Assembly (NCBI GenBank): GCA_937888775.1
Contig: CALAQT010000019.1
Span: 1-7,760 of the forward strand
Direction of reading: 5' to 3'
From: an uncultured Actinomycetes bacterium
GTDB taxonomy: Bacteria; Actinomycetota; Thermoleophilia; Solirubrobacterales; Solirubrobacteraceae
Length of the DNA: 7,760 nucleotides
Shown: positions 6,112-7,760 of the stretch, piece by piece
Layout: every line of letters starts with the position of its first letter
Position numbering within the stretch: position 1 is the stretch's first letter
Made by a program: the position numbers and the translations under genes
Notes under the pieces: generated by a model
What the model was told of the DNA's origin: nothing
What the model saw: only the letters and a program-made list of their open reading frames with translations
The model's database searches: none

Positions 6112-7760
6112 GCTCACGTTCCGGCGACTTCTCGGCTTCCTGCGCCCGTATCGCAGCGGCGTGATCTGGTCCTTCGCGCTGGCCTTCGGCGCGCTGGCCG
6201 GGACCGTGCTGATCCCGTACCTGACCGGGCGGGCGATCAACTCGATCGGCGCCCACAACCACCACCAGCTGACAGTTCTGGCGCTCGCGATCGTGCTCGC
6301 CGGCCTGATGCGACTGGTGCTGAGCGTGTTTCGCCGCCTGGTCGCCGGGCGCGTCTCGCTCGGTGTCGAGATGGACATGCGCAACCGGCTCTACGGGCAA
6401 CTGCAGCGCCTGGAGCTTTCGTTCTTTGACCGCCAGCAGACCGGTCAGCTGATGTCGCGCGCCACCGTCGACCTGCAGTCCGTGCGCTTCTTCCTAGGCT
6501 ACGGGCTGATCTTCATCGCCCAATCGCTGCTGACGATCCTGCTCGCTGGGGTGGCGATGTTCGCGCTGCAGCCCGGCCTGGCCGCGATCTCGCTGGCGCC
6601 GGTTCCGTTCGTGGTGGTGATCGCCTTCCGCTACGGACATAAGTCCCGGCCGGCCCTGCAGGAGGCCCAGCAGCGGATCGGCGAGCTCACCGCCGACGCC
6701 GAGGAGAACGTCTCCGGCGTGCGGGTCGTGAAGGCGTTCGCGCAGGAGAAGCCACAGCTGGATCGGTTCAAGCACTCCGTCCAGCGGGTGTTCGACCAGC
6801 AAATCTACGCCACCCGAATCCAGGCCTTCTACGGCGCGCTGATCAGCTTCCTGCCCAACCTTGGCCTGGCGGCGATCCTGCTGTTCGGCGGGCGCGAGGT
6901 GATCGATGGCAGCCTGAGCGTGGGCGCCTTCACCGCTTTCTACGCCTACCTGCTGATGCTGATCTCCCCGATGCGCACGCTGGGCTACATGCTCGGCGCC
7001 GCTCAGCGCGCCACCGCGTCCGGCGCCCGAATCTTCCAGATCCTCGACCGCGAGCCGCGGATCACCACACCCCCCGAGGCGCCGCCGCTGCCTCCCGGCC
7101 GTGGGCACGTGATCCTGCGCGACGTCGGGCTCACGTTCGACGGTTCCCCCCGCCCCGCGCTGAGCGCGATCAACATCGACGTTCCGGCCGGCCACACCGT
7201 CGCGCTGGTGGGAGCGATGGGCTCGGGCAAGTCGGCGCTGGTCTCGCTGCTGCCACGGCTCTACGACGTCAGCACGGGAAGGGTGACGATTGACGGCGCC
7301 GACGTGCGCACCGTGGACCTGGTAAGCCTGCGTAGCGCGATCGCGGTCGTCAACGACGACCCGTTCCTATTCTCGGCCACCGTGCACGACAACATCGCCT
7401 ATGCGCACGCCGACGCCAGCCGTGAGGAGGTTCAGCGCGCCGCCCAGGCGGCACAGGCGCACGACTTCATCACCCGGCTGCCCAAGGGCTACGACACGAT
7501 GATCGGCGAGCGCGGGCTGACGGTCTCCGGCGGACAGCGCCAGCGGATCGCGATCGCCCGGGCGATCCTCGCCGACCCCCGGATCCTGATCCTCGACGAC
7601 GCCACCTCATCGGTGGATGCCTCGACCGAACAGGAGATCAAGCTGGCGCTGCGCGAGGTGATGGCCGATCGGACCACGTTCGTGATCGCCCACCGGCTCT
7701 CGACAATCGCGCTGGCCGACCACATCTTCGTGCTGGAGGACGGGCGTCTGGCTGCCCAGG
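6110..7760 (+). CDS. ABC exporter half-transporter (MsbA/MDR type) with degenerate ATPase site, C-terminus cut by window edge
   Basis: An inner-membrane ABC exporter with fused membrane and ATPase domains; 550 codons are visible, of about 580-600 usual. The ATG at 6110 follows an in-frame TGA at 6104-6106, so the frame cannot extend upstream. Six membrane segments lie at roughly residues 17-40, 52-75, 128-151, 156-173, 240-261 and 269-297; [14 protein letters not shown] before the third is typical of the ABCB fold. The ATPase domain starts near 333: Walker A GAMGSGKS (368-375), Q-loop region [10 protein letters not shown] with Asp416 where Gln is normal, signature VSGGQ (472-476), Walker [11 protein letters not shown] with Asp497 in place of the catalytic Glu, and switch His528. 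Such a degenerate site marks one half of heterodimeric exporters such as TM287/288, so a partner with canonical residues probably follows downstream. The substrate cannot be told. It is transcribed away from the catabolic cluster and need not be related to it. Confidence 0.9.
   Translation, partial: MLTFRRLLGFLRPYRSGVIWSFALAFGALAGTVLIPYLTGRAINSIGAHNHHQLTVLALAIVLAGLMRLVLSVFRRLVAGRVSLGVEMDMRNRLYGQLQRLELSFFDRQQTGQLMSRATVDLQSVRFFLGYGLIFIAQSLLTILLAGVAMFALQPGLAAISLAPVPFVVVIAFRYGHKSRPALQEAQQRIGELTADAEENVSGVRVVKAFAQEKPQLDRFKHSVQRVFDQQIYATRIQAFYGALISFLPNLGLAAILLFGGREVIDGSLSVGAFTAFYAYLLMLISPMRTLGYMLGAAQRATASGARIFQILDREPRITTPPEAPPLPPGRGHVILRDVGLTFDGSPRPALSAINIDVPAGHTVALVGAMGSGKSALVSLLPRLYDVSTGRVTIDGADVRTVDLVSLRSAIAVVNDDPFLFSATVHDNIAYAHADASREEVQRAAQAAQAHDFITRLPKGYDTMIGERGLTVSGGQRQRIAIARAILADPRILILDDATSSVDASTEQEIKLALREVMADRTTFVIAHRLSTIALADHIFVLEDGRLAAQ

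Noticed and set aside
4957..6429. Long plus-strand open frame (490 codons) spanning the aldolase, the spacer and the exporter start
   Set aside because: It is antisense to family-matching genes, is Arg/Pro/Ser-rich with no recognisable domain, and overlaps the exporter in another frame. It is a typical GC-rich shadow frame.
6494..7195. Minus-strand open frame of 233 codons inside the exporter
   Set aside because: It lies over conserved membrane and ATPase sequence of the plus-strand gene; its Gln/Asp/Gly-rich composition reflects the reverse complement of that gene.
1..7760. CRISPR arrays, tRNA/rRNA genes, IS elements, phage or toxin-antitoxin genes
   Set aside because: Looked for and not seen: no regularly spaced repeats, no transposase-like proteins, no cloverleaf-like sequences; apart from the 156-bp spacer nearly all bases belong to the five genes.

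Overview
The window is GC-rich, bacterial and densely coding. Base composition, codon use (strong G/C at third positions, many GATCG-type codon runs) and the protein types suggest a high-GC actinobacterium, perhaps Thermoleophilia/Solirubrobacterales. That placement is an inference from style; no rRNA or taxonomic marker is present.

Layout: positions 1-5953 form one minus-strand gene cluster, read right to left. It holds (1) a class II (FucA-type) aldolase, 5953-5305; (2) a Tat-exported flavin monoamine oxidase, 5279-3754; (3) a benzoylformate-decarboxylase-like ThDP enzyme, 3687-2086; and (4) a large FAD plus Fe-S 2-hydroxyacid dehydrogenase, from 2086 to beyond the left edge. The gaps are 25 nt, 66 nt and a 1-nt TAGTG stop/start overlap, so the four genes look like one transcription unit. 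A 156-bp divergent intergenic region (5954-6109) separates them from a plus-strand half-size ABC exporter that starts at 6110 and runs off the right edge.

The first two genes of the cluster each carry one frameshift as read here: aldolase near 5473-5482, amine oxidase near 3941-3947. In both, a one- or two-base correction restores a full-length protein that follows family consensus to the natural stop. Either the assembly contains indel errors or the upstream half of the operon is decaying. The two downstream genes are intact across the window.

Functionally, the dehydrogenase and the decarboxylase form a plausible pair: D-2-hydroxy acid to 2-oxo acid to aldehyde plus CO2, as in mandelate-type catabolism. 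The amine oxidase also makes an aldehyde (with ammonia and H2O2), and class II aldolases make or use aldehydes, so the common theme is aldehyde chemistry. The substrate is unknown. The decarboxylase departs from Pseudomonas benzoylformate decarboxylase at several active-site positions (His281 to Tyr, GDG to GEG, Ala460 to Ile), which argues against calling it a plain benzoylformate decarboxylase. The ABC protein has a degenerate nucleotide site (Asp for the catalytic Glu, Asp for the Q-loop Gln), typical of one half of a heterodimeric exporter; its partner is expected just beyond the right edge. No RNA genes, CRISPR arrays, insertion sequences or phage genes were found.
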